This document shows, piece by piece, positions 16,644 to 25,355 of a stretch of DNA of 62,080 bases. Position 1 is the first letter of the stretch. Each line of letters begins with the position of its first letter. Location of the stretch: positions 1 to 62,080 of the forward strand of contig PBKS01000008.1 of NCBI GenBank assembly GCA_002722155.1, given 5' to 3'. The notes under the pieces were generated by a model, which was not told the DNA's origin, searched no databases, and was given only the letters and a program-made list of their open reading frames with translations. Origin of the DNA: Chloroflexota bacterium (lineage in GTDB: Bacteria > Chloroflexota > Dehalococcoidia > Lucifugimonadales > UBA826). Both the position numbers and the translations under genes were made by a program.

Positions 16644-18587
16644 TCAACCTACTATGGCTGCAATATTACCCATCAAAGAAACATCATAGCCCCCAAGGGC
16701 ATCTACTTGTTTTCTTAAATTTTCGCTCATTAAACTTTCTAACAGTATGTCCACATTATTATGGCAGCCTATAAATTTAGACGGGATCGCTATTTGGTAC
16801 CGTTCATTCTCCAAAGGTATAAATTCAAGATCGCTAGCCAGGGCAGCTGCCATAATTCCTATACCGGCGTCTACAAATCCTGAAGAGACCGCGGCAGCAA
16901 CATTCCAATGAGTGTATTCCTCGTTATCATATCCAAGTATGTTTTCAGAACCTAGCCCTGCCTGTTTAAGCAAGAAATCAAATAAAAGCCGAGTCCCAGA
17001 ACCCCTCTGCCTATTCAAAAATTTAGTACCATTTCCCAACAAATCTTTTATTTCTTTTATCCCCTTCGGATTCCCTTTTTGAACCATTATCCCTTGGGTA
17101 CGACCCACGAAATCATAAATGTTAATTTTTTCGTTTGTAATATGGCGCTCAACGGCAGACACGTTATATTCCCCAGTAGCCTCATCAAGCAGATGAGTTC
17201 CAGCCATATGAGCAAATCCTTTTGCCAATGACAAAAGTCCACCTACGCTTCCAACACTTGATGAAATCAACCTTATGCCAGTGTCTCGTGATGCTAATTC
17301 ACCAGCTAGTATGTCCAACGCTATATCGTGACTGCCCGATATTAAAAGGGTATTTGTGACTTCAGAACGTTGTCGGTTCAGAAATACAGGAACTTGTACC
17401 CCTTCTTCCAAACCTTCTGAAGTAGCCGGTATTGCAATAACACCATCAGATTTAGCAATGGACAATGTCATGGCCGCACCACGAGTTGTTGGATTTGCTA
17501 TGTACGTCCCATTCACCGGACCCACAACCACCCTCAAAAATTCTTCTTCCCCTAACGGTGAAGAAACCTTTTTTCCCATGACCGAATCTAATTTATCAGG
17601 GATAATTTTGTTTGAAGACAAGAAAGTTGAAATCATTGGTTTTAAAAACAGTTCAGCTGTTATCAACGCTGAAGAAGGATAACCTGGCATCCCCATTACA
17701 GGTTTACCAGAAACTGAACCTAATATAACTGGATGCCCAGGCCTAATAGCTACACCATGTACCACTACTTCACCTACTTTGCTTATCACCGAGGAAGTAA
17801 AATCCTCTGAACCGGCAGATGAACCGGCGATCACTACCAACACGTCACAATCTTTCAAAGCATCCAGTATGGACTCTTCTAAAAGGTCTGGATCATCTGG
17901 AACAGAGTCTGCCACATAGGCTTCACCTCCCCATTCTGCAACCAAGGCAGACATAAGAACAGAATTGAATTCAATTATTTCTCCTGAGTTAGGGGTCTGA
18001 CCTATTTGTACCAATTCTGTTCCCGTAGGAATAAAACAAATTTTAGGGCGGGAGTTAACCTCAACTTCGGAAAAACCTGCAGCTCCTAAACATGCCAAAT
18101 CTAGAGATCTGATGACAGCACCTTTTTGAATCAATAATTCCGGAGCAGCGATATCCTCGGCGATTTTCCTAACATGTTGGTAAGGAGCAACGGGGTTCCG
18201 GATAACTACTTCGTTCCTAGCTAATCTTTCCAAATCCTCTATCATAATTACAGAATCAAAACCCTCTGGAATGGGGTCACCTGTATCCACCCAAACAAAA
18301 TCCGAGCCTTCTTGTAATTTAATAGGCCTAGTTTCTGTAGCCCCCACGGAAGATTGGTATTTGATAGCGATCCCATCCATAGCAGAAGTCGTAACATGGG
18401 GGGAAGATATTTTTGCTAAAACAGATTGGCTTGAAACTCTACCGACGGAATCCTTTATTGCGATACTTTCGGTACTTCCAGCGTCGCCATATCTAATTTC
18501 GTTCAAATGGTTCTTATACTTAGTTTGAGCAGTCTGAAGAGGTATATCCTTAAGGAAATAATTTCTTTCAAAGTCATCTTGAGGCAT
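16644..18587 (-). CDS. MoeA domain fused to a periplasmic-binding-protein-like domain
   Basis: This 647-residue protein has two parts. Residues 1 to about 410 are a MoeA molybdotransferase (TSAMDGIA, VDTGDPIPEGFDSVIMIED, the IAGSSAGSEDF and MGMPGYPSSALI motifs), which inserts metal into adenylated pterin. Residues from about 430 to the end look like the PBP-like domain found with molybdopterin genes (RQRGSGTRLLFDFLLKQAG; AAVSSGFVDAGIGI). Such domains resemble molybdate/tungstate-binding ModE/LysR-type ligand folds. It starts 15 bases after a plain MoeA. The tail may sense or deliver the metal oxyanion; that is inference. Confidence 0.9.
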   Translation of the reverse strand: MPQDDFERNYFLKDIPLQTAQTKYKNHLNEIRYGDAGSTESIAIKDSVGRVSSQSVLAKISSPHVTTSAMDGIAIKYQSSVGATETRPIKLQEGSDFVWVDTGDPIPEGFDSVIMIEDLERLARNEVVIRNPVAPYQHVRKIAEDIAAPELLIQKGAVIRSLDLACLGAAGFSEVEVNSRPKICFIPTGTELVQIGQTPNSGEIIEFNSVLMSALVAEWGGEAYVADSVPDDPDLLEESILDALKDCDVLVVIAGSSAGSEDFTSSVISKVGEVVVHGVAIRPGHPVILGSVSGKPVMGMPGYPSSALITAELFLKPMISTFLSSNKIIPDKLDSVMGKKVSSPLGEEEFLRVVVGPVNGTYIANPTTRGAAMTLSIAKSDGVIAIPATSEGLEEGVQVPVFLNRQRSEVTNTLLISGSHDIALDILAGELASRDTGIRLISSSVGSVGGLLSLAKGFAHMAGTHLLDEATGEYNVSAVERHITNEKINIYDFVGRTQGIMVQKGNPKGIKEIKDLLGNGTKFLNRQRGSGTRLLFDFLLKQAGLGSENILGYDNEEYTHWNVAAAVSSGFVDAGIGIMAAALASDLEFIPLENERYQIAIPSKFIGCHNNVDILLESLMSENLRKQVDALGGYDVSLMGNIAAIVG

Positions 18588-18602
18588 TTCTAACCTTTAA
18601 AA

Positions 18603-19832
18603 TCAATCTAAAATTACCTGGATCGTGGTGCCCTGGTATATTCCTGACGAATCTGCATCTATTTCGACATATCCATCTGAAGCTAGCAAAGTGGAAATTA
18701 AATTTGATTTGCCATGCACCGGAAGTGCCCTGGCAATACCGCGATCATAACTCAATTGTATTCTCACATAATCCGTTCGGCCGCTACTGGAAGGTAAATC
18801 AGAGTCGAGAACAGCTTCTATAATTTTATCTTTAGGAAATTCTTTCACCCCAGAAATAAATCGTATCAAAGGGTCTACAACCGACTTAAATATCGTTATT
18901 GCTGAAACTGGATTGCCTGGTAATCCAATTATCGGCTTTCCATCAGACATTCCTAATATTGTTGGTTTACCAGGTTTGACAGACAATCCGTGAACCAAAA
19001 CGCCAGGAGTTCCCATGTTATTAATCACCTTGGAAGTCAGGTCTCTTGAGCTAACAGAACTGCCCGCAGTAAAGATAACCATATCTGATGACTGTACAGC
19101 CTTGTGAGCGATTGCAAGCAACTTATCATATTCATCAGGTATTCTGGGAAAATGAACTGGTACAGCGCCTAAATCCTTAACCAAGGCTCCAATGCTGTAC
19201 AGATTCACATCTCTAATCATCCCACCAGTTAACTGCATTCCTGGTTCAACTAATTCATCACCCGAAGAAATTACAGCCACTTTTGGCTTTTTATAAACAT
19301 CGGCTGAGGTAATACCTAAGGACATCAAGGCTCCAAGTTCAGAATGTTCTATTAGGTGTCCTTTCTCGACAACAAGGTCTCCTTTCTGAAAATCTTCACC
19401 TGCTACGATAACGTTTTCTCCAGAGGCCACCGGCCTATATACCTCTAATAAACCGCTGGGGGAAATTTTAGTATGTTCAACCATAACTACGGCGTCAGCA
19501 TTATCCGCCAACATGCCGCCTGTATAAGCCGTAGCTACCTCTCCAGGAGATAAGGATATCCCCGCCGTTCTACCCATTGGTACCTCTCCAATCAATTCAA
19601 GGTATGCTGGCAGAGCATCGGATGCTCCATAGGTATCTGATGCTCTTACTGAATACCCATCCATTGAAGACCTGTCGAAGGATGGTGAATCCTCTTGACT
19701 GAATATTTCACGCGAAGGAATGCGGCCAAAACAATCCTCTGTGTCTACCACTTCAACTCCCACCACAGACAAATTTTTGGATATTAAATCTATCGCCTCC
19801 GGAGGAGAAATCACGTTAAAGAAATCGGCCAT
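18603..19832 (-). CDS. moeA: Molybdopterin molybdotransferase MoeA
   Basis: The 409-residue protein is a single-domain MoeA, which joins the metal oxyanion to MPT-AMP. Family motifs are present: SFDRSSMDGYSVRASD, EVATAYTGGMLADNADAVVMVEH (here broken as YTGGMLADNADAVV), FTAGSSVSSRDLT and GLPGNPVSAI. I used the ATG at 19832, with GAGG five bases upstream, rather than the TTG one codon earlier. Two MoeA genes in a row, one with an extra ligand-binding-like domain, next to AOR and formate dehydrogenase could mean separate tungsten and molybdenum insertion, as suggested for other tungstoenzyme users. Confidence 0.92.
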   Translation of the reverse strand: MADFFNVISPPEAIDLISKNLSVVGVEVVDTEDCFGRIPSREIFSQEDSPSFDRSSMDGYSVRASDTYGASDALPAYLELIGEVPMGRTAGISLSPGEVATAYTGGMLADNADAVVMVEHTKISPSGLLEVYRPVASGENVIVAGEDFQKGDLVVEKGHLIEHSELGALMSLGITSADVYKKPKVAVISSGDELVEPGMQLTGGMIRDVNLYSIGALVKDLGAVPVHFPRIPDEYDKLLAIAHKAVQSSDMVIFTAGSSVSSRDLTSKVINNMGTPGVLVHGLSVKPGKPTILGMSDGKPIIGLPGNPVSAITIFKSVVDPLIRFISGVKEFPKDKIIEAVLDSDLPSSSGRTDYVRIQLSYDRGIARALPVHGKSNLISTLLASDGYVEIDADSSGIYQGTTIQVILD

Positions 19833-19877
19833 CAAAACCTCTTCTATAGCAAGCTATGGAGCAAATTTTAGTAAATA

Positions 19878-21497
19878 CTATAACCCGATAATATTACCCG
19901 AATCATCTACATCTAGAGCTCTTGGCTCACCAGGTAGGCCAGGCATGGTCATGATGCTACCAGCAATAGGGTATATAAAACCTGCACCGACTGACGCCCT
20001 GGCATCGGATACTCTGAATTGATAATTCGATGGAAGACCTTTTAATGACCTGTTATGAGACAAGGAAAGATGTGTCTTTGCCATACATATTGGAAGAGAT
20101 CCCCATCCATTCTGCTCAAACTGACGCAGAGCGCGTCTTGCAAGAGGAGTGTAGTTAACATCTTGGGCGTTATATACCTTAGTGGCCAAAGCTGAAATCT
20201 TGTCTTCCAAAGAGTCCGACAATTCATACATATAGGAAATCGATTCTGGGGAGTTTTCTGCAGCCTTTACTACCGCTTCGGCTAAATCAATTCCTCCTTC
20301 ACCACCATCTTCAAAAACTTTCGATATAACAGCATGTTCCGCCCCCGCGGCCAAAGACATAGATTTTACAAGTTCTGTTTCTTCAGCAAGGTCCGAAGGA
20401 AAACTGTTAACGGCGACAACTACCGGTAAATTAAAACTTTTTATCACCTTGATCAGGTGGCTTAAATTTGACATGCCATCAGCCAAAGCCTCTTTATTCG
20501 GTTCTTCCAAATTTCGCAAGGAAACTCCACCATGAGACTTAAGAGCCCTAACGGAGGCCACAATGACTGCAGCATCGGGCTCAAGATTATTTAACCTAGC
20601 TTTGATATGCATGAACTTTTCAAACCCCAAATCGGCTCCAAAACCAGCTTCCGTTAAAACATAATCTGCGTATCCTAAAGCCAATTGATCTGAAACCACC
20701 GAACAACATCCATGAGCTATGTTCCCAAAAGGACCGGTGTGTACAAATACTGGTTGACCTTCTGTTGTCTGAACTATGTTCGGCTGAATTGCATATCTCA
20801 GAAGAGACATCATTGACCCCACTGCATTTATTTCTTTAGCCTGCACTGGTGTGCCATCATCTTTGTAACCAACGACAATTTTGCTTAATCTGTCTCTTAA
20901 ATCTTCTAGATTGGAAGACAGAGCCAATATTGCCATCACCTCAGAAGCTGTAACAATGTCGAAACCAGTCTCCCTAAGAGGCGCATTGGCCTTACCTCCA
21001 ATTCCTGTCAATACACTTCTGAGAGACCTTTCCTCAACGTCTGTGACTCTTCTGATCGTTATACCTTGAGGGGAGAATCCATCAATTTTACCCCTCTGGG
21101 CGACATTATCAGTTAAAGCTACAAGCAGATTATGAGCCGAACCTACAGCATGGGCGTCTCCGGTAAAGTGAATGTTTACCTCATCTTCTGGTTCGACTTT
21201 AGCCGCTCCTCCCCCTGTACCTCCTCCTTTGATACCGAATATTGGTCCCAGAGAAGGTTCTCTCAGGGTCGCAACAACTTTTTTACCCAACTTCCCCATA
21301 CCCTGCGCCAACCCAACAACTGTTGTAGTTTTTCCTTCACCAGCTGGTGTAGGTGTAATTCCCGTAACCACAATCATCTTACCTTTACGATCCTTTTTAA
21401 TCCCTGACAAAGATATTTTTGCTTTGTAGGAACCATATGGAATCAAATCACTGGAAGAAAGTCCTAGTTCATCGGCTACTTTTTCTATTAATTTCAT
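19878..21497 (-). CDS. fhs: Formate-tetrahydrofolate ligase
   Basis: Fhs joins formate to tetrahydrofolate with ATP, giving 10-formyl-THF. The 539-residue protein has the P-loop TPAGEGKTTT near residue 50, the LREPSLGPIFGIKGGGTGGG segment (20 residues, near 78) and the C-terminal GFIYPIAGSIMTMPGLPG. It is about 20 residues shorter than many homologues but all core motifs are present. An AAGG SD lies before the ATG. It leads the minus-strand train and is 45 bases from moeA. Location suggests formate is either burned to CO2 by the dehydrogenase or captured into folate. Confidence 0.96.
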   Translation of the reverse strand: MKLIEKVADELGLSSSDLIPYGSYKAKISLSGIKKDRKGKMIVVTGITPTPAGEGKTTTVVGLAQGMGKLGKKVVATLREPSLGPIFGIKGGGTGGGAAKVEPEDEVNIHFTGDAHAVGSAHNLLVALTDNVAQRGKIDGFSPQGITIRRVTDVEERSLRSVLTGIGGKANAPLRETGFDIVTASEVMAILALSSNLEDLRDRLSKIVVGYKDDGTPVQAKEINAVGSMMSLLRYAIQPNIVQTTEGQPVFVHTGPFGNIAHGCCSVVSDQLALGYADYVLTEAGFGADLGFEKFMHIKARLNNLEPDAAVIVASVRALKSHGGVSLRNLEEPNKEALADGMSNLSHLIKVIKSFNLPVVVAVNSFPSDLAEETELVKSMSLAAGAEHAVISKVFEDGGEGGIDLAEAVVKAAENSPESISYMYELSDSLEDKISALATKVYNAQDVNYTPLARRALRQFEQNGWGSLPICMAKTHLSLSHNRSLKGLPSNYQFRVSDARASVGAGFIYPIAGSIMTMPGLPGEPRALDVDDSGNIIGL

Positions 21498-21569
21498 TTT
21501 TCAACCTTGCAACATTTTCTTACATTTTCCACAGCTAACAAGGATATCATCAAACAACTACTTCGATGC

Positions 21570-22805
21570 CTATTGATGACTCCTAACACGAGGATATCTA
21601 AAAGTTACCCATATGGTGAAGATAATCAGCAGAGAAGCCAAAATAGCAATGGACCCTTGAACTCCCAACCAATCTGACATGAATCCTGCTGGTAAAACTC
21701 CCAACGGCATTAACCCCCAGTTGAGCATATAAATGCTCATTACCCTCCCTCGATATTCTTCATCCGCCTCTTCCATAATTAGTGCCTGGTTGATAGACCT
21801 TCTGCCTGCATCACCTAATCCCAATGGAAGCATTATCACTGCAGCAAATAAATAGACCGGGACAGCTGCGACTAAAAGAAGACTGAGACCAGACACATAC
21901 GAACTTATTAGTAAAATGGCTCCCCGCATCCTGTTCCCAACTGAGGCTATATAAATGGAACCTAGCAAGGCACCGAGTCCCATAACAGACACTAGAAGTC
22001 CCATAGAATCTGCCTTTAATTCATATATGTCTACTACAAAAATTGGCATGATAAACCTAAAAGGTTGAGCCAAAATAGTTGTGGATAATGCAATAGCAAG
22101 AAGAATTAAGATGAAAGAATTGCTGCGCACATACTTTATTCCTTGAAGCATATCTTTTATTAAAATTTTCGGATGATTAGAGTCAGACTCTGATCCATTT
22201 TTAGATCTTGTGCTGGGCCCTTTTGTTTTTATGAAAAACGTAAATATTATCGATGCGAAATTAAGGACCGTTATTATTAGATAAACCCTACCTGGACCAA
22301 TGAATTCGTAAAGCAGACCCGCCGCTGTCGGGGCGGCTAGAGTTGTGAAACTCATAGCAGTAGCGTTGAGGGCTACAGCGTTCGATACAAGTTTTGGACC
22401 CACCATCTGAGGAATCAAAGCTTGTCTAGCAGGCATCAAGAAAGCAAAAAAAGCTCCCTGAACGATCGAGGCAATGAGTAAATGAATCCAACTCACAGTT
22501 CCGGTCAAAATTAGAATCCCTACAACCAAAGAAACCAGTCCAGCCATCAATTGACCAGTCTGTATTATTCGCTTCTTATCAAGCCGATCAGCGATAACAC
22601 CCCCAAACAGAGCTAATGTGAGCATAGGAATCGCTGAGCCAGCATTGACTACACCAAGTAGTGCCCCCGAACTCTCTAGCTCGTATACCAGATAACTTCT
22701 AGAAAGCATCTGCATGTTCATACCAAACATTAAAGTCAACATCCCTAGCCACAGGAACAGGAAATCACGACTCTTAAATGACTGGTAAGTCTCCGCAAAG
22801 CTCAT
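21570..22805 (-). CDS. MFS transporter, enterobactin/macrolide exporter-like
   Basis: This 411-residue membrane protein has about 12 hydrophobic segments and the MFS loop motif GGVIADRLDKKR after the second helix. The start FKSRDFLFLWLG is usual for the MFS group with EntS and MefA-type exporters. The frame is open to 22901, but the extra 32 residues are not helix-like. I chose the ATG at 22805, although it has no strong SD. The substrate is unknown. The gene stands alone, 72 bases downstream of the fhs start region and on the same strand. Confidence 0.82.
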   Translation of the reverse strand: MSFAETYQSFKSRDFLFLWLGMLTLMFGMNMQMLSRSYLVYELESSGALLGVVNAGSAIPMLTLALFGGVIADRLDKKRIIQTGQLMAGLVSLVVGILILTGTVSWIHLLIASIVQGAFFAFLMPARQALIPQMVGPKLVSNAVALNATAMSFTTLAAPTAAGLLYEFIGPGRVYLIITVLNFASIIFTFFIKTKGPSTRSKNGSESDSNHPKILIKDMLQGIKYVRSNSFILILLAIALSTTILAQPFRFIMPIFVVDIYELKADSMGLLVSVMGLGALLGSIYIASVGNRMRGAILLISSYVSGLSLLLVAAVPVYLFAAVIMLPLGLGDAGRRSINQALIMEEADEEYRGRVMSIYMLNWGLMPLGVLPAGFMSDWLGVQGSIAILASLLIIFTIWVTFRYPRVRSHQ

Positions 22806-23130
22806 TATGCAGGTTGGTGGAGAAGTAATTTGATTAGCACAAAACAACCCAATTTCGACCTCTTGTCTTCCCTTGGAATGATTCAAAGGGGCCCGAACCA
22901 CGGTAGACTCTCATTCAAAAGAAAGGTCACCGCAGGTGTTCAGTCCGGACCCGTGGTACACATATACAGAATTAATGCATCAGAATTTCAATCAACATAT
23001 GGTGCAGTCGGCACGATTTTATCATCAAACATATTTTCGCTGAAATCGTTCATAGATACTCTGTCTTTTCGGTAACGATTGCGACAGTCAAAGAACATTC
23101 AATTACACAGAAATAAAGCAAATCTAAATT
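22806..23130. other. Non-coding stretch upstream of the MFS gene
   Basis: These 325 bases hold no convincing gene. A plus-strand frame of 81 codons starting at a TTG (22830) has a plausible GGAG in front, but its product is of mixed composition and looks like no known protein. The stretch probably contains the promoter of the MFS gene, which I could not place. No hairpin or repeat was seen. Confidence 0.4.
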
Positions 23131-23283
23131 TTAAAGATGAAAATCATATTCAGTTTCAGTCACGATAAAATTCCAGGCTGCCTTACCCATAATCTCCGTC
23201 AGGTTTGCACTTTGAAACCCTATGAAAGGTCCTATACTTGGTTTATCTGATAACAAGTCATTTTTAACGTCATTTACACTCAT
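23131..23283 (-). CDS. Possible small protein of 50 residues
   Basis: A short minus-strand frame starts at ATG 23283 and ends with TAA at 23131. Its product begins MSVNDVKNDLLSDKPSIGP and ends TETEYDFHL. A strong GGAAGG Shine-Dalgarno lies two bases before the ATG, closer than ideal. The peptide is acidic, with no signal sequence or membrane span. It fills part of an otherwise gene-free gap between the MFS gene and aroC. I do not recognise it. The SD and the sensible composition are the only support. Confidence 0.4.
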   Translation of the reverse strand: MSVNDVKNDLLSDKPSIGPFIGFQSANLTEIMGKAAWNFIVTETEYDFHL

Positions 23284-23377
23284 ATCCTTCCGGTTTTCTT
23301 CCAACTTTTAGCTACACCTAACTAGTTTATCGGATTGTATGAGAGGGAAATTACAATATCTTGCCCCAATACGGGAT

Positions 23378-23383
23378 TATAAT
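23378..23383 (+). promoter_or_regulatory. Candidate -10 box of aroC
   Basis: A perfect TATAAT lies 39 bases before the ATG at 23423. A transcript from it would start near 23390 and exclude the earlier in-frame start at 23339, which supports the shorter aroC. No good -35 box was found. Confidence 0.4.
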
Positions 23384-23422
23384 ATTTCAAGTACTTACAA
23401 ATTTTTAAGGTCAGTAAAAAAA

Positions 23423-24511
23423 ATGAGTAATACCTTTGGAAAGGCGTTCAAAATAACCACTTGGGGAGAATCACACGGTGACGCCGTAGGAGTGGTAATA
23501 GACGGCTGTCCACCCGGCCTACCCATAACTTTCGAGGACATTCAAAGAGAACTTGACCGACGCAAACCGGGGCAAAGCGAAATCTCCACCCAACGTAAAG
23601 AGGGAGACAAAGCGGAAATTCTATCGGGGGTATTTGAAGGCGTATCCCTAGGCACCCCGATATCAATTGCGGTGTGGAATACTGATGCGAGAGGCAAAGA
23701 TTACGAACATATGAAAAGTGTATACAGGCCTTCCCATGCTGACTACACCTATCAAGCCAAATATGGTGTCCGCAATTGGAAAGGCGGTGGCAGAGCATCT
23801 GCGAGAGAAACTATAGGCAGAGTAGCTGCGGGAGCTATAGCAAAGAAATTCCTCCGTGAAGAATATGGCACCGAGATTTTAGCTTTCGTCAAAAGAATAA
23901 GTGACATAGAATCAAACATCAGTCATGCTGAAATAACTGCCGAGGCAATTGAAAGTAATATGGTTCGATGCCCTGACAAAGATTCGGCGGCTGCCATGAT
24001 AGAAGCTGTCAAAACAGCAAGGAAAAATGGGGATTCCCTCGGAGGGGTAGTTGAAGCGTTTACCACCAATGTTCCATTAGGTCTTGGAGAGCCAGTTTTT
24101 GACAAATTAGATGCAGAACTAGCAAAGGCAATGTTGTCCTTGCCAGCCTGTAAAGGATTTGAAATTGGGTCCGGCTTTGAAGGAACTTACGCAACAGGTT
24201 CTCAACATAACGATTCTTTCTATATGTCAGAAGGTAAAGTACGCACAAGAAGCAACAATTCTGGCGGTATCCAAGGTGGCATCAGCAACGGAGAATCTAT
24301 TGTGTTACGAGCAGGTTTTAAACCAACTGCCACCATAATGACTACTCAAGACACGGTAGACGTTTTTGGTAATAATGTGGAATTACAGGGTAGAGGTAGA
24401 CATGACCCATGTGTACTACCGAGGGCTGTTCCAATTGTGGAGTCTATGTGTGCACTCGTACTTTGTGACCACGCCATCAGACATCGTGGGCAAACAGGAA
24501 TAAAGAGCTAG
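23423..24511 (+). CDS. aroC: Chorismate synthase
   Basis: AroC makes chorismate from EPSP using reduced FMN, the last step of the shikimate pathway. The 362-residue protein begins [19 protein letters not shown], the family start. It has the three usual signatures: GESHG near residue 17, RPSHADYTY near 105 with [14 protein letters not shown], and the C-terminal [17 protein letters not shown]. The upstream extension to 23339 was rejected because the family starts at the chosen ATG and a TATAAT lies between. It is transcribed alone, ending in a clear terminator. Other aro genes are absent. Confidence 0.96.
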   Translation: MSNTFGKAFKITTWGESHGDAVGVVIDGCPPGLPITFEDIQRELDRRKPGQSEISTQRKEGDKAEILSGVFEGVSLGTPISIAVWNTDARGKDYEHMKSVYRPSHADYTYQAKYGVRNWKGGGRASARETIGRVAAGAIAKKFLREEYGTEILAFVKRISDIESNISHAEITAEAIESNMVRCPDKDSAAAMIEAVKTARKNGDSLGGVVEAFTTNVPLGLGEPVFDKLDAELAKAMLSLPACKGFEIGSGFEGTYATGSQHNDSFYMSEGKVRTRSNNSGGIQGGISNGESIVLRAGFKPTATIMTTQDTVDVFGNNVELQGRGRHDPCVLPRAVPIVESMCALVLCDHAIRHRGQTGIKS

Positions 24512-24539
24512 GGAGATTTTACCCCCTAGCTCTTTTTTT
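24502..24539 (+). terminator. Rho-independent terminator of aroC, probably bidirectional
   Basis: The stem AAAGAGCTAGGG pairs with CCCTAGCTCTTT around a ten-base loop and is followed by a run of T. The aroC stop codon TAG lies inside the left arm. On the other strand the same hairpin is followed by CTCTTTATT, so it can also stop transcripts of the convergent SDR gene, which ends at 24544. Confidence 0.92.
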
Positions 24540-24543
24540 AGAT

Positions 24544-25335
24544 TTAAACCACAGGGGAAGTACCACCATCAACGTTGACCGCAGTCCCCGTGATATAGCT
24601 CGCCTTCGCAGATGCCAAGAAGCAAATCAGATCCCCCGCCTCCTGGGCCTCACCAACACGACCCATTGGTACATTCTTACCAATCACTTTCCAGTGATCT
24701 TCCAGGGTATAGCTCGAATCTTTCGCGTTGGCTGCTTCCCATCTTGTCCGATGCTGACCAGATTTCAGGAGACCCACGCAGACAGTGTTTACCCTGACAT
24801 TATCTTTCGCCAATTCACCTGCCCAGGATTTTGTGAGCGAAATACCTGCTGCCCTAGACAGTGAGGTAGGCTGGCCTCCAGGGTTAGGGGCCTTTCCGCC
24901 AGGAGTTGTAGTATTCACTATTGCTCCAGCCCCAGATTTCTTCAAATGGGGGAGAGCAGCTCTCGCACAATAAACAGCTCCATAAACTTTTATGCCGAAA
25001 TCAACTTTTAAGTCTTCGTCCGTCATATTTTCCAATGTTGTAGCAGAGGAAGTTCCCGCATTATTTACCAAGATATCTAACTTGCCATATTCAGCCACAA
25101 CTTTATTGACCATTGCTTTTACATCAGATTCCACAGACACATCCGCAGAGATACCTATCGCCTCACCACCAGACGCTTCTTTAATTTCCGCCACAGCAGC
25201 ATCCAGCTTTGTTTGAGTCCGACCCACGATGGCAACTTTGGCCCCTTCTAAAGCCATGGAAATAGCTGCAGCTTTGCCAATACCATCACTCCCACCAGTG
25301 ACTATCGCTACCTTTCCTTCTAATCCTAAATCCAT
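24544..25335 (-). CDS. SDR family protein with degenerate active site
   Basis: The 263-residue protein has a classical short-chain dehydrogenase fold: cofactor motif TGGSDGIG at residues 13-20, R39 suggesting NADP, NNAG at 91-94, and the C-terminal ITGTAVNVDGG. The catalytic tetrad is not conserved. The YxxxK motif reads T157-S-L-S-R161, the serine is threonine (NTTTPGG, about T144), and the usual asparagine near 114 is not seen. It therefore either uses other chemistry or only binds cofactor. It follows glcF by 20 bases on the same strand and is probably co-transcribed with glcDEF. Confidence 0.85.
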   Translation of the reverse strand: MDLGLEGKVAIVTGGSDGIGKAAAISMALEGAKVAIVGRTQTKLDAAVAEIKEASGGEAIGISADVSVESDVKAMVNKVVAEYGKLDILVNNAGTSSATTLENMTDEDLKVDFGIKVYGAVYCARAALPHLKKSGAGAIVNTTTPGGKAPNPGGQPTSLSRAAGISLTKSWAGELAKDNVRVNTVCVGLLKSGQHRTRWEAANAKDSSYTLEDHWKVIGKNVPMGRVGEAQEAGDLICFLASAKASYITGTAVNVDGGTSPVV

Positions 25336-25355
25336 TAAAAATCTCCCTATTTCAT

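Noticed and set aside
22830-23075. Plus-strand 81-codon frame between the MFS gene and aroC
   Set aside because: TTG start, unnatural composition, and no family resemblance; kept only as part of the described gap.
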